Source of the DNA: Litchfieldia sinesaloumensis
Lineage (GTDB): Bacteria > Bacillota > Bacilli > Bacillales > Bacillaceae_L
Assembly: GCF_900156865.1 (NCBI RefSeq)
Contig: NZ_LT732529.1
Coordinates: 3,008,508-3,072,507, forward strand
Direction: 5' to 3'
Length of the DNA: 64,000 nucleotides
Each line of letters begins with the position of its first letter. Within the stretch, counting starts at the first letter, position 1. The notes beneath the pieces are model-generated. The model did no database searches. It saw only the letters and a list, made by a program, of their open reading frames with translations, and was not told where the DNA came from. The translations under genes and the position numbers were made by a program. This document shows, piece after piece, positions 28,293 to 41,766 of this stretch.

Positions 28293-28305
28293 GTTAGTTT
28301 CTAAC
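28293..28305. promoter_or_regulatory. Palindromic operator in the galK leader
   Basis: GTTAG-TTT-CTAAC is a perfect inverted repeat lying just downstream of the -10 box of the galK promoter, a classical repressor position. The half-site resembles the TTAGT halves before the sugar-transporter gene. Confidence 0.6.
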
Positions 28306-28308
28306 TCT

Positions 28309-28337
28309 ATTGTAGAGGCGTAAGTAAAAAAGGTCAA
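28309..28337 (-). promoter_or_regulatory. Sigma-A promoter of the galKETM operon
   Basis: On the minus strand TTGACC (28332-28337), a 17-bp spacer and TACAAT (28309-28314): 5/6 matches to each consensus hexamer. The ATG of galK is 36 bp downstream of the -10. Confidence 0.85.
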
Positions 28338-28342
28338 TAAAT

Positions 28343-28362
28343 TTTAGTTAAACTTTACTAAA
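28343..28362. promoter_or_regulatory. Second LacI-type operator upstream of the galK promoter
   Basis: TTTAGT-TAAACTTT-ACTAAA inverted repeat just upstream of the -35 box. It shares the TTAGT/ACTAA half-sites with the operators at 34730-34748 and 34802-34814. Confidence 0.55.
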
Positions 28363-28386
28363 GGGTTAACGAAATTAATTCAACAA

Positions 28387-28431
28387 ACAAAAAAACCTGT
28401 TACCTTTGGATAAAAAAACAATGGTAACAGG
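28387..28431 (-). terminator. Rho-independent terminator of the GH2 beta-galactosidase gene
   Basis: Minus-strand CCTGTTACC, an 18-base loop, GGTAACAGG and then TTTTTTT; starts nine bases after the lacZ stop. Confidence 0.88.
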
Positions 28432-28440
28432 CAAATATTT

Positions 28441-31677
<3,237 letters not shown>

Positions 31678-31678
<1 letters not shown>

Positions 31679-32511
31679 TATTTAATCGCACTTCCCAGCA
31701 TGCCCTGGATAAAGTGTTTTTGTAGTGCAAGGAAGAAGATAATAATTGGGATTGTCGCAATCATAATCCCTACGTTAATTTGACCATAGTCTATGATTGA
31801 AACTCCCTTTAGACTGGATAATGCAACCGGGAATGTATACATATCCGTTGATGTAGTGACAACCAATGGCCACAGAAAGTTATTCCATTGTGAGAGGAAT
31901 AAGAAGATGGATGTCGCAGCAAGCGCTGGCTTCATAGACGGGATTACAATCCGGAAGAAGATTTTCATTTCTCCAGCCCCGTCCATTCTCGCAGCTTCAA
32001 TTAATTCTGTTGGAAAGGCCATAAAGTTTTGTCTCATTAGAAAGATTGCGAACGGTGTACAAACCGTTGGTAAAATAAGCGCAATATACGTATTTAATAA
32101 TCCGTAATCAGCCATCATCCTAAACTGCGGAATCAAAAGGGCTTGATACGGAATCATCATTGACAATAGAAATACTGTAAATATAAATTTATTCCCTTTA
32201 AAATGAAATTTCGCTAGTGCGTATGCAGCCATGGTAGAGACCATAAGAGCCAAAACGACATATACACCTGAAACAAATAATGAATTAAATAGTACACGCC
32301 AAATATTGATACTCTCATTCAAATTCGTAAAGTTGGTTATAAACTGATCTCCAAACGTCAATGTTGGAGGATTTGAAAACATCTTACTCGTATGATTGGT
32401 TGCTCCAACTAACATCCAATAAAATGGGAAGATTGAAATCACGATACCGACAGCAAGAAGTAAATAAATTCCTGCTTTTCTCGAGAATCTTGATGCTTTA
32501 TTTTCCTGCAT
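31678..32511 (-). CDS. Carbohydrate ABC transporter permease (MsmG/GanQ type)
   Basis: 277 residues with six predicted membrane helices. The EAA loop that contacts the ATPase reads EAARMDGAGEMKIFFRIVIP (about 175-194), the signature of CUT1 family inner-membrane permeases. The start shares one base with the stop of the preceding permease gene (TAATG), indicating coupled translation. It would pair with 32511-33374 to import the sugar delivered by 33441-34712. No ATPase gene is present nearby; such importers in Bacillus usually share the MsmX ATPase encoded elsewhere. Confidence 0.95.
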
Positions 32512-33374
32512 TATTTACCATCTCCCGTCACTCTTGATTGAATAAGTGATAGAATCGCAACGATGACTACAACGACATATGCAATGGCAGACGCATAGCT
32601 AAAGTCATAGTATTTGAATCCATTGTTATAAATCATTAATCCTAGTGTTGTTGTTGAATCACCAGGTCCACCTTTTGTAAGGTTGAAAGGTTCATCAAAT
32701 AGCTGTAAGGTTGCAATCGTTGATATAATCGAGGTGAATAAAATAATCGGCTTCAATTGCGGAATCGTGATTGATAGGAATTGGCGAATCTTTCCTGCAC
32801 CATCTATGGAAGCCGCCTCATATGTTTCCTCTGAAATATTCTGCATCGCAGCTAGATAGATCACCATATTGTAGCCTGTCCATCTCCATGTCATCGCGAT
32901 GATAATCGATACCTTCGCCCAGAACGGATTATTCAACCACGGAATAGCATCAATCCCAATCAAAGTTAAAAATTGATTTAAAATTCCTTTATCCATCATG
33001 ATAATTGAGAACAAAATCGAATAAGCAACTAATGAGGTTACAGCCGGTAGAAAGAATCCTGTGCGGAAAAACCCTTTAAACTTTAGTAGTTTACTATTTA
33101 ATAGAGCTGCTAAAATAAGTGCTAATAGAATCATAATCGGCACTTGAACAATGAAAATGATAAATGTGTTATATAAGGCTTGATGGAACGTTGTATCTTT
33201 TAATAATCGAATATAGTTATCAAATCCTGTAAAAACGTAGACGCCACCTTGAGACGTTTGAAAGCTTAAGATAAACGAAGAAATGATTGGGTACACCGTG
33301 AATATAAGAAATAAAATAAGCGCCGGGGCTAAAAATAAATACGGTGTCAATTTTGCTTTGTTTATTTGATTCAT
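32511..33374 (-). CDS. Carbohydrate ABC transporter permease (MsmF/GanP type)
   Basis: 287 residues with six predicted membrane helices, beginning TPYLFLAPALILFLIFTVYP, the standard opening of CUT1 MalF/MsmF-like permeases. The EAA loop is EETYEAASIDGAGKIRQFLS (about 180-199). Forms a heterodimer with the product of 31678-32511. Located between the solute-binding lipoprotein gene and the second permease gene, the canonical order of a sugar importer operon. Confidence 0.95.
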   Translation of the reverse strand: MNQINKAKLTPYLFLAPALILFLIFTVYPIISSFILSFQTSQGGVYVFTGFDNYIRLLKDTTFHQALYNTFIIFIVQVPIMILLALILAALLNSKLLKFKGFFRTGFFLPAVTSLVAYSILFSIIMMDKGILNQFLTLIGIDAIPWLNNPFWAKVSIIIAMTWRWTGYNMVIYLAAMQNISEETYEAASIDGAGKIRQFLSITIPQLKPIILFTSIISTIATLQLFDEPFNLTKGGPGDSTTTLGLMIYNNGFKYYDFSYASAIAYVVVVIVAILSLIQSRVTGDGK

Positions 33375-33440
33375 CTTGTTGTCTAACCCCCTTATTCATA
33401 GGAGAGGTAATGAAAGAATCCTCTCATTACCTCTAATTTA

Positions 33441-34712
33441 TTATTTCATTCGATTTTCAATATTTTTTCTAGCCTGTTGCATCGCTTCTTCTGCATCTGT
33501 ACCATTCAAGGCTTCACCTTGTGCTTTTACAATTTCATCACGAGCAATTGGATCATTCTTTGTATAAATAATCGTCGGAATCTTATTCATTTCGTCAGCT
33601 AGGAAACGCCAGATTTTCTGATTTCCGAAAAATGACTCTTCAGCATCAAATAATTCAGATTCAAACACTGGTGCATAGGTAGGGAATAAGCCACCCTCCA
33701 TTGCGATTTCTTGTGCTTCAACACTTGTCGTAAACCATGATAAGAAATCATACGTTTCTTGAATCTTGTTACCTGTGGATGGAATAACAAATGAGCTACC
33801 ACCTTGAACAGATGAACGTGAACCATTTTCTTCATGTGCAGGTAACGGCATTAAGCCCCACTTACCGTCTGTTTCAGGTGCTTGTTGTTTAATCGTACCA
33901 ACTAACCAACCGCCAGCAACTACGGATGCCGTTTCTGAATTCGCAATTGATGTTACCCATGCATCCCAACCAGTTACACCTAATAGCGCGTCTTTTTCAT
34001 GTAAACCTTTCAGTACTTCAAGAGCATTGACAGACGCTTCACTACCAACGATTAATTGATTATCTTCGTCATAATACCCTTCACCTTGTTGATTTAAAAT
34101 GATGGTGTACACGTTCGCATCTGCTTGGTCAAAGCTAAGCATTGCTGTACCAGTTGCTTCTTTCATTTTGCCTCCAGCTTCAACAAAGTCTTCCCATGTT
34201 TGAAGATCTTCTGGATTAATTCCTGCTTCTTCATATAAATCTGTACGATAGAAGATTGCTGCAGGACCTGTATCGAAAGGCATTGCATAGATATTGCCAT
34301 CTTTTGAAACAGCATCTATTTTAAAATCTGGGAAATCACCCTTAAAATCGTCATAGCCAAGCTCGCTTAGGTTCGCAAACGCATTCGGAAATGCTTCTAA
34401 TTTCCCTTGAAGCTCATCATCTGTTTGGAGTAGTCCATCTGGTAGACCTTTTCCTCCAGCTTGTAAACCAGTTGTTGTTTTACTCTTAATGTCTTGTCCA
34501 CCTGTTTCAATAATTTCTACTTTAAAATCAGGATTGTCTTCTTTATAGATTTCTGCTGCTTTTTCTAAAACTGGAACGTTGATATTATTGGCCCAGATGG
34601 TAATAACATCATCACTTGAACCTGATCCACCTTCACTACCCGAAGAACCACAAGCAGTAAGTAAGGATAATAATAAAAGACCTAAAATCACTAAACCGAA
34701 TTTGTTTTTCAT
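33441..34712 (-). CDS. Sugar ABC transporter substrate-binding lipoprotein
   Basis: 423 residues. Signal peptide with lipobox LLTAC (Cys21) followed by a Gly/Ser-rich linker, so lipid-anchored outside the membrane. The mature protein is a CUT1-type extracellular solute-binding domain (ITIWANN near the start, DTGPAAIFYRTDLYEEAGI around 165-183, QGGSSFVIPSTG in the C-lobe). With a dedicated promoter, LacI operator and putative cre box upstream, and lacZ at the end of the same run of genes, the substrate is most likely lactose, galactobiose or another beta-galactoside (inference). Confidence 0.95.
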   Translation of the reverse strand: MKNKFGLVILGLLLLSLLTACGSSGSEGGSGSSDDVITIWANNINVPVLEKAAEIYKEDNPDFKVEIIETGGQDIKSKTTTGLQAGGKGLPDGLLQTDDELQGKLEAFPNAFANLSELGYDDFKGDFPDFKIDAVSKDGNIYAMPFDTGPAAIFYRTDLYEEAGINPEDLQTWEDFVEAGGKMKEATGTAMLSFDQADANVYTIILNQQGEGYYDEDNQLIVGSEASVNALEVLKGLHEKDALLGVTGWDAWVTSIANSETASVVAGGWLVGTIKQQAPETDGKWGLMPLPAHEENGSRSSVQGGSSFVIPSTGNKIQETYDFLSWFTTSVEAQEIAMEGGLFPTYAPVFESELFDAEESFFGNQKIWRFLADEMNKIPTIIYTKNDPIARDEIVKAQGEALNGTDAEEAMQQARKNIENRMK

Positions 34713-34729
34713 AAAAATCGCTTCCCCTT

Positions 34730-34748
34730 TTAGTAATTTGTTTACTAA
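34730..34748. promoter_or_regulatory. Perfect LacI-type operator downstream of the transporter promoter
   Basis: TTAGTAA-TTTGT-TTACTAA: two perfect 7-bp arms with a 5-bp spacer, four bp past the -10 box of the promoter at 34753-34781. Binding here would block initiation. Confidence 0.75.
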
Positions 34749-34752
34749 TAAA

Positions 34753-34791
34753 ATAATATCACCTTTAACTAAACATGTAAACGTTTAATTA
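34753..34791 (-). promoter_or_regulatory. Promoter of the transporter-lacZ operon with overlapping cre site
   Basis: Minus strand: TTTACA (34776-34781), 17-bp spacer, TATTAT (34753-34758). On the plus strand ATGTAAACGTTTAATTA (34775-34791) matches the CcpA cre consensus in its first 13 positions and covers the -35 box, implying catabolite repression. Confidence 0.7.
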
Positions 34792-34801
34792 TATATTTTT
34801 T

Positions 34802-34814
34802 ACTAAAAATTAGT
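34802..34814. promoter_or_regulatory. Additional LacI-type operator
   Basis: ACTAA-AAA-TTAGT inverted repeat about 55 bp upstream of the main operator, with another TTACTAATTAA half-site at 34822-34832. Spaced sites suggest looping or cooperative binding. Confidence 0.5.
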
Positions 34815-34931
34815 TGTGTTTTTACTAATTAACTACACTTTTTCCTTTTTTTTACAAGATATATCCCTAGATTTCACCGGTTTCACATGTAGTACGCCTT
34901 TAAACGAAGGAGATACACAATTGAATGAAAT

Positions 34932-35969
<1,038 letters not shown>

Positions 35970-35997
35970 TCATCCCTTCTGTCTTTCCTCTATCTAT

Positions 35998-36045
35998 ATA
36001 GTATACAGAAACTATCTTAAAGTAAACATTTTTAGTAAACATTTT
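35998..36045 (-). promoter_or_regulatory. Promoter and repeated half-sites upstream of LacI 2
   Basis: Minus strand TTTACT (36021-36026), 17 bp, TACTAT (35998-36003). AGTAAACATTTT occurs twice in direct orientation at 36021-36032 and 36034-36045, overlapping the -35. Confidence 0.5.
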
Positions 36046-36081
36046 TATCTTATCCATCTGATATATTAGTATCCATAAATA

Positions 36082-36119
36082 TAAAAGAGGAGCAGCCAAC
36101 GTGCAAGCTACTCCTCTTT
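36082..36119 (-). terminator. Terminator of the aldo/keto reductase gene
   Basis: Minus-strand AAGAGGAGTAGC, 10-base loop, GCTGCTCCTCTT, then TTATATTT; 29 bases after the gene's stop. Confidence 0.82.
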
Positions 36120-36148
36120 CATTATGCGCTTTACTAGTATAGCTAGAT

Positions 36149-37138
36149 TTATTTTAAAATATCCTCGATTTTCGTTAATTCGTCTTCAGAAAACGAGAGA
36201 TTTTGAATGGCTGCAACACTGTCTTCGACTTGGCTCACCTTGCTTGCACCAACTAATGCAGAGGTTACGCGTCCCTCTCGTAGAACCCATGATAACGCCA
36301 TTTGCGCGAGACTTTGTCCTCTCTCTTTTGCAAGTTCGTTTAACTGTTCAATTTTACCTAAAACATCCTCTGTGATTTGTTCCTTTTTAAGGAATGTATT
36401 TTCCTTAGACGCTCGTGAATCACTTGGAATACCACCAAGGTATTTATTTGTTAATAAACCTTGAGCCATCGGTGAAAATACAATCGACCCTACACCATTT
36501 TCGCTCAACACATCCTGTAAACCGTCTTCTATCCAGCGGTCAAACATTGAATATCTTGGTTGGTGAATCAGAAGTGGTGTCCCGAGCTCTTTTAATATAC
36601 GTACAGCTTCTTTTGTTTGTTCAGGATTATAGTTTGAAATCCCGACATACAGTGCTTTTCCTTGTTTTACGATATGGTCAAGCGCACCCATAGTTTCCTC
36701 AAGCGGTGTATTTGGGTCTGGACGATGCGAATAAAAAATATCTACATAGTCTAAGTTCATTCGTTTTAAGCTTTGATCAAGACTTGAGACTAAGTATTTG
36801 CGTGAACCCCAATCCCCATACGGCCCTTCCCACATATAGTAACCAGCCTTTGTGGAAATCACCATTTCGTCGCGATACGGCGCAAAATCTGCCTTGATCA
36901 TTTTCCCAAACATTTCTTCAGCACTACCAGGTGGTGGACCGTAATTATTGGCGAGGTCAAAATGAGTAACGCCTAAATCGAATGCTCTTCTTAAAATATT
37001 TCGGCCGTTCTCGAACGAATCGACGGCTCCAAAATTATGCCATAACCCTAACGATATCGCCGGTAATAATAAACCTGAATTCCCAACACGATTATATTTC
37101 ATTTCTTGATAACGACCTGCATTAGCTTGATAGACCAT
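36149..37138 (-). CDS. Aldo/keto reductase, YghZ/GpaA-like
   Basis: 330 residues from the ATG at 37138 with AAAGGGG upstream (an earlier in-frame start has no site). NADPH-dependent AKR barrel: HFDLANNYGPPPGSAEEMFG (about 58-77) carries the catalytic Asp and Tyr, STKAGYYMW the catalytic Lys, and DIFYSHRPDPNTPLEE the catalytic His. The NYGPPPGSAE segment and overall length match the AKR14 family of L-glyceraldehyde 3-phosphate and methylglyoxal reductases (E. coli YghZ). It has its own terminator and is not clearly part of the galactoside operon; it may detoxify aldehydes from sugar catabolism (inference). Confidence 0.93.
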   Translation of the reverse strand: MVYQANAGRYQEMKYNRVGNSGLLLPAISLGLWHNFGAVDSFENGRNILRRAFDLGVTHFDLANNYGPPPGSAEEMFGKMIKADFAPYRDEMVISTKAGYYMWEGPYGDWGSRKYLVSSLDQSLKRMNLDYVDIFYSHRPDPNTPLEETMGALDHIVKQGKALYVGISNYNPEQTKEAVRILKELGTPLLIHQPRYSMFDRWIEDGLQDVLSENGVGSIVFSPMAQGLLTNKYLGGIPSDSRASKENTFLKKEQITEDVLGKIEQLNELAKERGQSLAQMALSWVLREGRVTSALVGASKVSQVEDSVAAIQNLSFSEDELTKIEDILK

Positions 37139-37160
37139 GATATTCCCCTTTCTAATAGGC

Positions 37161-37180
37161 CGGGACAATAGATTCGTCCC
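37161..37180. repeat. Minimal GGGACA...TGTCCC-like palindrome
   Basis: CGGGACAATAGATTCGTCCC sits between the chemoreceptor gene and the reductase gene; likely a degenerate REP-family copy. Confidence 0.45.
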
Positions 37181-37181
37181 A

Positions 37182-38678
37182 TTACTTTTCTTTGAAGATT
37201 TCCATTAGTTCGGTTGTAGCGTCATCTGTGTTTTGAACATAGGAGACGAGATGCCTCATTTGGTTGTTTTGGTTTTCGATTGAAGCAGTGATTTCTTCAA
37301 GTGACGCTGTCGTTTCTTCGATAATTGCAGCAAACTCACTGACTGATGTCTCAATTGAAACAGACGAATTACCGATCTCGTTTGATATTTTTTCGAAATG
37401 CTTAACAGCTTCATTCAATTCAGAAACGGTATCATCAATTACTGTGAAGACGCCCTTCGTATCATTCGTCAGCTTCACACTTTCTTCCATTTTCACCGCA
37501 TTTTCTGCCATTTGTTTCTGCGTTAATGTTGTACTTTCGTTAACCTCTTTTAGATTTTCAGAGATGAGGTTCGCTGTATTTGAGGTAACCTCAGAAAGCT
37601 TACGAATCTCAGATGCAACAACCGCAAATCCTCTACCACTATCACCTGCACGAGCCGCTTCAATTGACGCATTCAATGCTAATAAGTTCGTTTGTGATGC
37701 GATTTCCTGTATGCGGTCCGTAAATCCATTTGTCTCATTGATTTTCTCAACTAATAGATTCATAGTTTCAGACATCGAGTGAACGGAATCCTGGAAGTCA
37801 GTGATTTTTGAAAGTAGTTCAGAAATCGTTTCATTTCCATTGTCAGCCGCTTCATTTGCATTTTCCGTTTGAACCCCAAGGTGGTTCGAGCCTTTTACAA
37901 GTTCCTTCACTACCCGGTTTAGATCCTCGATAGATTCAGTAATCGTAGCTGCAGCTTCATTTTGCGTATTCATTCCGGCGGAGATTTCAGAAACGGCAAT
38001 CGTCATCTCGTTAAAGGAATGCATTTGCTCCTCACCTTGGGTGCGGATGTTGGTTATGTTCTTGCTGATCGTTTGCGAACTTGTCTCAAGCTGAACCGCA
38101 TGCTGTTTTCTCATTTCTAAGAGATGTTCAGTATGCATATGTGTCGCTTGAATATCCTTTGTCAAACGACTTGTCACCAGACTTTGGAAAAACAGCGTTG
38201 CAACGATCACGGTGAAAATCAGATAAAAGATGACCGTTTCTTTTGAGGTATACCCAAATTGCGGACCTTTTGTGATAAAAAATAGGACCGTTAACACAAT
38301 CGCACAGGCTACACCAAAAATTAGCGTCTCACGCTTGTTATAAATTGCAACCGCTGTCATTAGGTACAAGGGTAATAAGATAATTGGTGCTGATTGCGAA
38401 CTAAACATAATGAGGAATATAACCACCGCAATCCCTACCACCGCAATATAAGGTGTTATGTTTAATAATAGATTCCTATAAATAAGAAAAAATAAAATTG
38501 AGAGAAAGCCCAAACCACCGATACCTATCGTCAGTATCATTTGAAGTGGTTGTCCAATTGAAATCTCTACTACCACTGCGAGAAGAACCGAAATGAGTGA
38601 AACAATGCTCACTAACTTATTCTTCCGAATCAAATCCGCTCTTTTTAACTCATCAATTGATAAAACCTTTTCGTCCAT
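37182..38678 (-). CDS. Methyl-accepting chemotaxis protein 1 (membrane-embedded sensor)
   Basis: 498 residues from the ATG at 38678, with GGGGGAG upstream. The first 180 residues contain about six membrane helices and no sizeable extracellular domain. The C-terminal signalling domain contains the highly conserved hairpin tip [20 protein letters not shown] followed by [20 protein letters not shown]. No HAMP domain is obvious. Such receptors sense membrane state, energy or intramembrane ligands. It is closely similar to 40023-41522, and the two flank a DUF4230 gene. Probably part of the flagellar regulon, though I see no convincing sigma-D box before it. Confidence 0.95.
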   Translation of the reverse strand: MDEKVLSIDELKRADLIRKNKLVSIVSLISVLLAVVVEISIGQPLQMILTIGIGGLGFLSILFFLIYRNLLLNITPYIAVVGIAVVIFLIMFSSQSAPIILLPLYLMTAVAIYNKRETLIFGVACAIVLTVLFFITKGPQFGYTSKETVIFYLIFTVIVATLFFQSLVTSRLTKDIQATHMHTEHLLEMRKQHAVQLETSSQTISKNITNIRTQGEEQMHSFNEMTIAVSEISAGMNTQNEAAATITESIEDLNRVVKELVKGSNHLGVQTENANEAADNGNETISELLSKITDFQDSVHSMSETMNLLVEKINETNGFTDRIQEIASQTNLLALNASIEAARAGDSGRGFAVVASEIRKLSEVTSNTANLISENLKEVNESTTLTQKQMAENAVKMEESVKLTNDTKGVFTVIDDTVSELNEAVKHFEKISNEIGNSSVSIETSVSEFAAIIEETTASLEEITASIENQNNQMRHLVSYVQNTDDATTELMEIFKEK

Positions 38679-38761
38679 TAGGTTCTCCCCCAAATTTTTA
38701 ATCTAACTATATTTTACATTTTTTCTAATAATATGAACAGAGGTTCAGATGAAAAAATAGA

Positions 38762-38840
38762 TTCAAACAAACGATTGTTTAGACAGTTAGCCTTACTAGC
38801 ACAAGGGATTTAATTTTCAATCAATCGTTTGTTTGGAATG
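38762..38840. repeat. Pair of CAAACGATTGTTT-type palindromes
   Basis: CAAACAAACGATTGTTTAG at 38764 and CAATCAATCGTTTGTTTGG at 38818 are 54 bp apart, separated by TTAGCCTT...AAGGGATTT. The same arrangement recurs at 39862-39968. Between the chemoreceptor and DUF4230 genes. Confidence 0.8.
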
Positions 38841-38844
38841 AGAC

Positions 38845-39582
38845 TTATTTAAACGTTAAGTTTACGGTATAGCCTAAATTATTAAAAAAGCCCGCTAGTA
38901 CTTTTTCTGCGTTTTTCTCAGCTGTTACTAATAGTCCCATTTCTTTTGCTTCTTCCCGAATTTTCTCCTGAGCTTCTGCCGCTAAGTCAAAGCCTTCATC
39001 CCACTTCAACTCACCACGAAAAATACCTTCATCTGAAAATGTGACTAACTTGTCCATCTGAATTGCCGGGTCTTGGATAAGGTCAGCATGCGGGAGAAAA
39101 ATGTCTAGCACTTTTTCCTTCTCATTCACTTTGATATCGTCCTCGGTGATTCCTTGTAAGTCAACACCGGCGATCACTGTGGCTGGAACAATTAATAAGA
39201 TTTCTCTCTTTGTGCCTGGGAGATTAAATCTTATATCATTTCCAAACAATTTATTATCTTCTTCCTTGATGTCTACACTCACCCGGGCTTCAGCTGTTGC
39301 GAGTGTCGCTAGCTCCTTGATATCCTCAACAAAAAGTGTAGTCTCTTTCTTAAACGTATTTCCAGACAGGAGCCAAACACTACCTGCTGAAACTGCAACA
39401 AGAAGGACGGCAACTAGGAGAATTCGTAGACCCCACATTTTAAACACAAATGAAAACAATGACCCAGATGTGTTGCGGCCTCTTTGCCCAACAACAGCAG
39501 TAGCTGCACTTTCTTCATTTGCTGATTTAAGTTCTTTTAAAATCGCCTCTAACTGTGCAACTGTTTCATCTTTTTTCTTCAT
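38845..39582 (-). CDS. DUF4230 membrane-anchored protein
   Basis: 245 residues. An N-terminal charged stretch with EAILKELKSANEE is followed by one membrane helix at about 53-72 (RILLVAVLLVAVSAGSVWLL) and an extracytoplasmic domain. The pattern LATLATAEARVSVDIKEED near residue 90, an internal IVPATVIAGVDL segment and the C-terminal NLGYTVNLTF match the DUF4230 family as I know it. Function is unknown. A GAGG-type site precedes the ATG. The gene is bracketed by two paralogous chemoreceptor genes and by two clusters of CAAACGTTTG palindromes, so it may belong to a separate regulon. An upstream hairpin with T-run could attenuate it. Confidence 0.8.
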   Translation of the reverse strand: MKKKDETVAQLEAILKELKSANEESAATAVVGQRGRNTSGSLFSFVFKMWGLRILLVAVLLVAVSAGSVWLLSGNTFKKETTLFVEDIKELATLATAEARVSVDIKEEDNKLFGNDIRFNLPGTKREILLIVPATVIAGVDLQGITEDDIKVNEKEKVLDIFLPHADLIQDPAIQMDKLVTFSDEGIFRGELKWDEGFDLAAEAQEKIREEAKEMGLLVTAEKNAEKVLAGFFNNLGYTVNLTFK

Positions 39583-39636
39583 GAAAATTAACCTCCTTTT
39601 GATAGATTGCTAGTTTTTAAACATGGAATGATAAAA

Positions 39637-39660
39637 GCTACACCAAAACAGGGGTGTAGC
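39637..39660 (-). terminator. Terminator-like hairpin in the DUF4230 leader
   Basis: GCTACACC-CCTGTTTT-GGTGTAGC then TTTTATC on the minus strand, 55 bases before the DUF4230 ATG. It lies well downstream of the previous gene's own terminator, so it may be a leader attenuator. Confidence 0.55.
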
Positions 39661-39861
39661 CAAACGAAAAATGGCAAAATGACTTCGCCAAAACCTGTGC
39701 TATTTATACTATTTTTTACAAATTTCGTATAAGACTATTTTATCATGGTCAATTTTAACTGTCACTCTTTGAATTTGTGAGGTTTGAGGTTACATTAGCA
39801 TTTCGGGTGGTTCAGGAAAGTGGATTAACGTCCTTCGGTGTTTCACCCTACTTTCTTGATT

Positions 39862-39968
39862 CAATCAAACGTTTGTTTAGCCTTTTAACCCTACAGCACC
39901 AAGGGTTTTGGATTTCAAACAAGCGTTTGTTTGAACTGAATTTTGCGGGTCAAACAAACGCTTGTTTG
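39862..39968. repeat. Three CAAACGTTTG-type palindromes upstream of the DUF4230 gene
   Basis: Centres at about 39870, 39924 and 39959. The middle one has 11-bp arms with a single mismatch (arm TTCAAACAAGC). The first two are 54 bp apart, the same distance as at 38762-38840, with a similar CCTTTTAACC...AAGGGTTTTGGATTTC filler. The rest of the 39583-40022 gap holds no gene. Confidence 0.85.
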
Positions 39969-39982
39969 AGGGCTATGTTCGC

Positions 39983-40014
39983 AAAAAAAGAGCGACTCAC
40001 CATGTAGCCGCTCT
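39983..40014 (-). terminator. Terminator of chemoreceptor gene 2
   Basis: AGAGCG...CGCTCT stem with TTTTTTTGC on the minus strand, eight bases after the stop codon. Confidence 0.8.
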
Positions 40015-40022
40015 AGTAAACT

Positions 40023-41522
40023 CTATTCTTTTTCTTTAAAAATCTGTGTTAATTCTTCGGTTGCCTCGTCTGTGTTTTTAACATACGAAACGAGGTGCTG
40101 CATTTGAGAGTTTTGTGTTTCAAGTGATGCTGATATTTCTTCTAGAGATGCGGATGATTCCTCAATAATCGCAGCCAGCTCACCGACAGATGTCTCAATT
40201 GAAACAGATGAATTTCCAATAAGACCCGCCACTTTTTCAAAATGCTTAACTGCTTCATTTAATTCAGAAACGGTTTGATCGATTGCCGTAAAGACAGATT
40301 TGGTGTCTTTTGTATACTGGACACTCTCATCCATTTTTTGTGCATTTTCAGTCATCTGGTGCTGTGTAATTGTGGTCCGGTTATTTACTTCCTTTAGATT
40401 TTCAGAAATAAGGTTTGCAGTATTTGAAGTCACTTCTGATAGTTTACGAATTTCACTTGCCACTACTGCAAAGCCCTTACCACTTTCACCTGCACGGGCA
40501 GCTTCAATCGATGCATTCAATGCAAGTAGATTCGTTTGTGAAGCAATTTCTTGGATACGATTCGTAAACGTATTTGTCTCATTAATTTTCTCAACCAATT
40601 GATTCATGGTGTCAGACATAGATTTGACGGAGGCTTGGAAATTTGTAATTGTAACCAATAATTGATCGATTGTATCATTTCCATTATCAGCCGCTTGATT
40701 TGCACTTTCGGTCTGATTGCTTAGGTGAGTTGATCCCTGCACAAGCTCCTGAATGGACTTGTTGAGTTCTTCAATCGCTTCAGTGATGGTCATGGCTGCT
40801 TCATTTTGAGTATTCATTCCAGTTGCAATCTCAGACACGGCAATCGTCATCTCATTAAAGGAATGCATTTGTTCCTCGCCCTGACGACGGATATTGGTGA
40901 TATTTTCTCCAATCGTGTACGTGCTCGTTTCTAGTTGAACGGCCTGTTGTTGACGCGTGTGTAACAGATCTTCTGTTTTTGTATGATAGTCCAAAATACC
41001 TCGAGACAAACGTGTTGTAACAATGGACTGGAAAAGCAATGTAGTCACAACAATCGCAAATATCATGTAAAATGCAATGATGATTTCAGGTGTATAGTTC
41101 AGCATGTCATGATGTGTTATAAAATAAATGATGCTCAATAAAACAGAACAAACAACACTAAAAAGTAAGATAAAACGATCACTATAGATTGCAGCTGTTG
41201 TAATTACGTACACCGGCAAGAGTAAGACTGGCGCTGACGGTGATGCAGACATCACCGCATAAAGTAGGACCGTAAGTCCAACAATTGCAATGTACGACGT
41301 TTGTTTTATAAGTATTTTTTTATAGATAAGTAGACAAAGCACGGCTAAAAAGGCAAAACCTCCAAAGATAATCGTCAAAATGACTTCAATGGGCTGCTTA
41401 ATAGCAATATCTATTGTAGTTGCTAAAAGGACGGAGATAAGCGTCACAATTGCGACTAGCTTATTTTTCCTCAAAATATCCTCTCTAATTAAATCTTCCA
41501 TACCAAATGCTGTTTCTTTCAT
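40023..41522 (-). CDS. Methyl-accepting chemotaxis protein 2 (membrane-embedded sensor)
   Basis: 499 residues, collinear with 37182-38678 and identical in architecture: a short cytoplasmic start, about six membrane helices and no extracellular sensor, then the methylation helices and the tip [20 protein letters not shown] with [30 protein letters not shown] precedes the ATG. The divergence is concentrated in the membrane part, which suggests a different input with the same output to CheA/CheW. A possible sigma-D promoter lies upstream. Confidence 0.95.
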   Translation of the reverse strand: MKETAFGMEDLIREDILRKNKLVAIVTLISVLLATTIDIAIKQPIEVILTIIFGGFAFLAVLCLLIYKKILIKQTSYIAIVGLTVLLYAVMSASPSAPVLLLPVYVITTAAIYSDRFILLFSVVCSVLLSIIYFITHHDMLNYTPEIIIAFYMIFAIVVTTLLFQSIVTTRLSRGILDYHTKTEDLLHTRQQQAVQLETSTYTIGENITNIRRQGEEQMHSFNEMTIAVSEIATGMNTQNEAAMTITEAIEELNKSIQELVQGSTHLSNQTESANQAADNGNDTIDQLLVTITNFQASVKSMSDTMNQLVEKINETNTFTNRIQEIASQTNLLALNASIEAARAGESGKGFAVVASEIRKLSEVTSNTANLISENLKEVNNRTTITQHQMTENAQKMDESVQYTKDTKSVFTAIDQTVSELNEAVKHFEKVAGLIGNSSVSIETSVGELAAIIEESSASLEEISASLETQNSQMQHLVSYVKNTDEATEELTQIFKEKE

Positions 41523-41537
41523 GATGATGTTCCTCCA

Positions 41538-41564
41538 ATATAGTTATACACTTTTATAACTTTA
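41538..41564 (-). promoter_or_regulatory. Weak sigma-D-type promoter of chemoreceptor gene 2
   Basis: TAAA (41561-41564), exactly 15 bp, then AACTATAT (41538-41545) against GCCGATAT. The -35 is perfect and the -10 matches five of eight positions. Confidence 0.35.
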
Positions 41565-41766
41565 CTACTATTTCGCGAATGTTAATACTGGGTATAAAAG
41601 GAAATTTTCAGTTCAAAAGTTTAATATTCATTACAAATATCTCTTCATATTAAAAAAGGTTAACAATTTGTTAAGAGTTGGTAATTGCAGATAATGTGAC
41701 AAATTTTTAGAGTATGCTTACCTATAATGACACCGTAGGACTTTTTCAAGAAGAGAGGTGATAAAA

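Noticed and set aside
41640..41766. Fur box before fbpA
   Set aside because: I found TATAAT but no convincing TGATAAT-type inverted repeat; not claimed.
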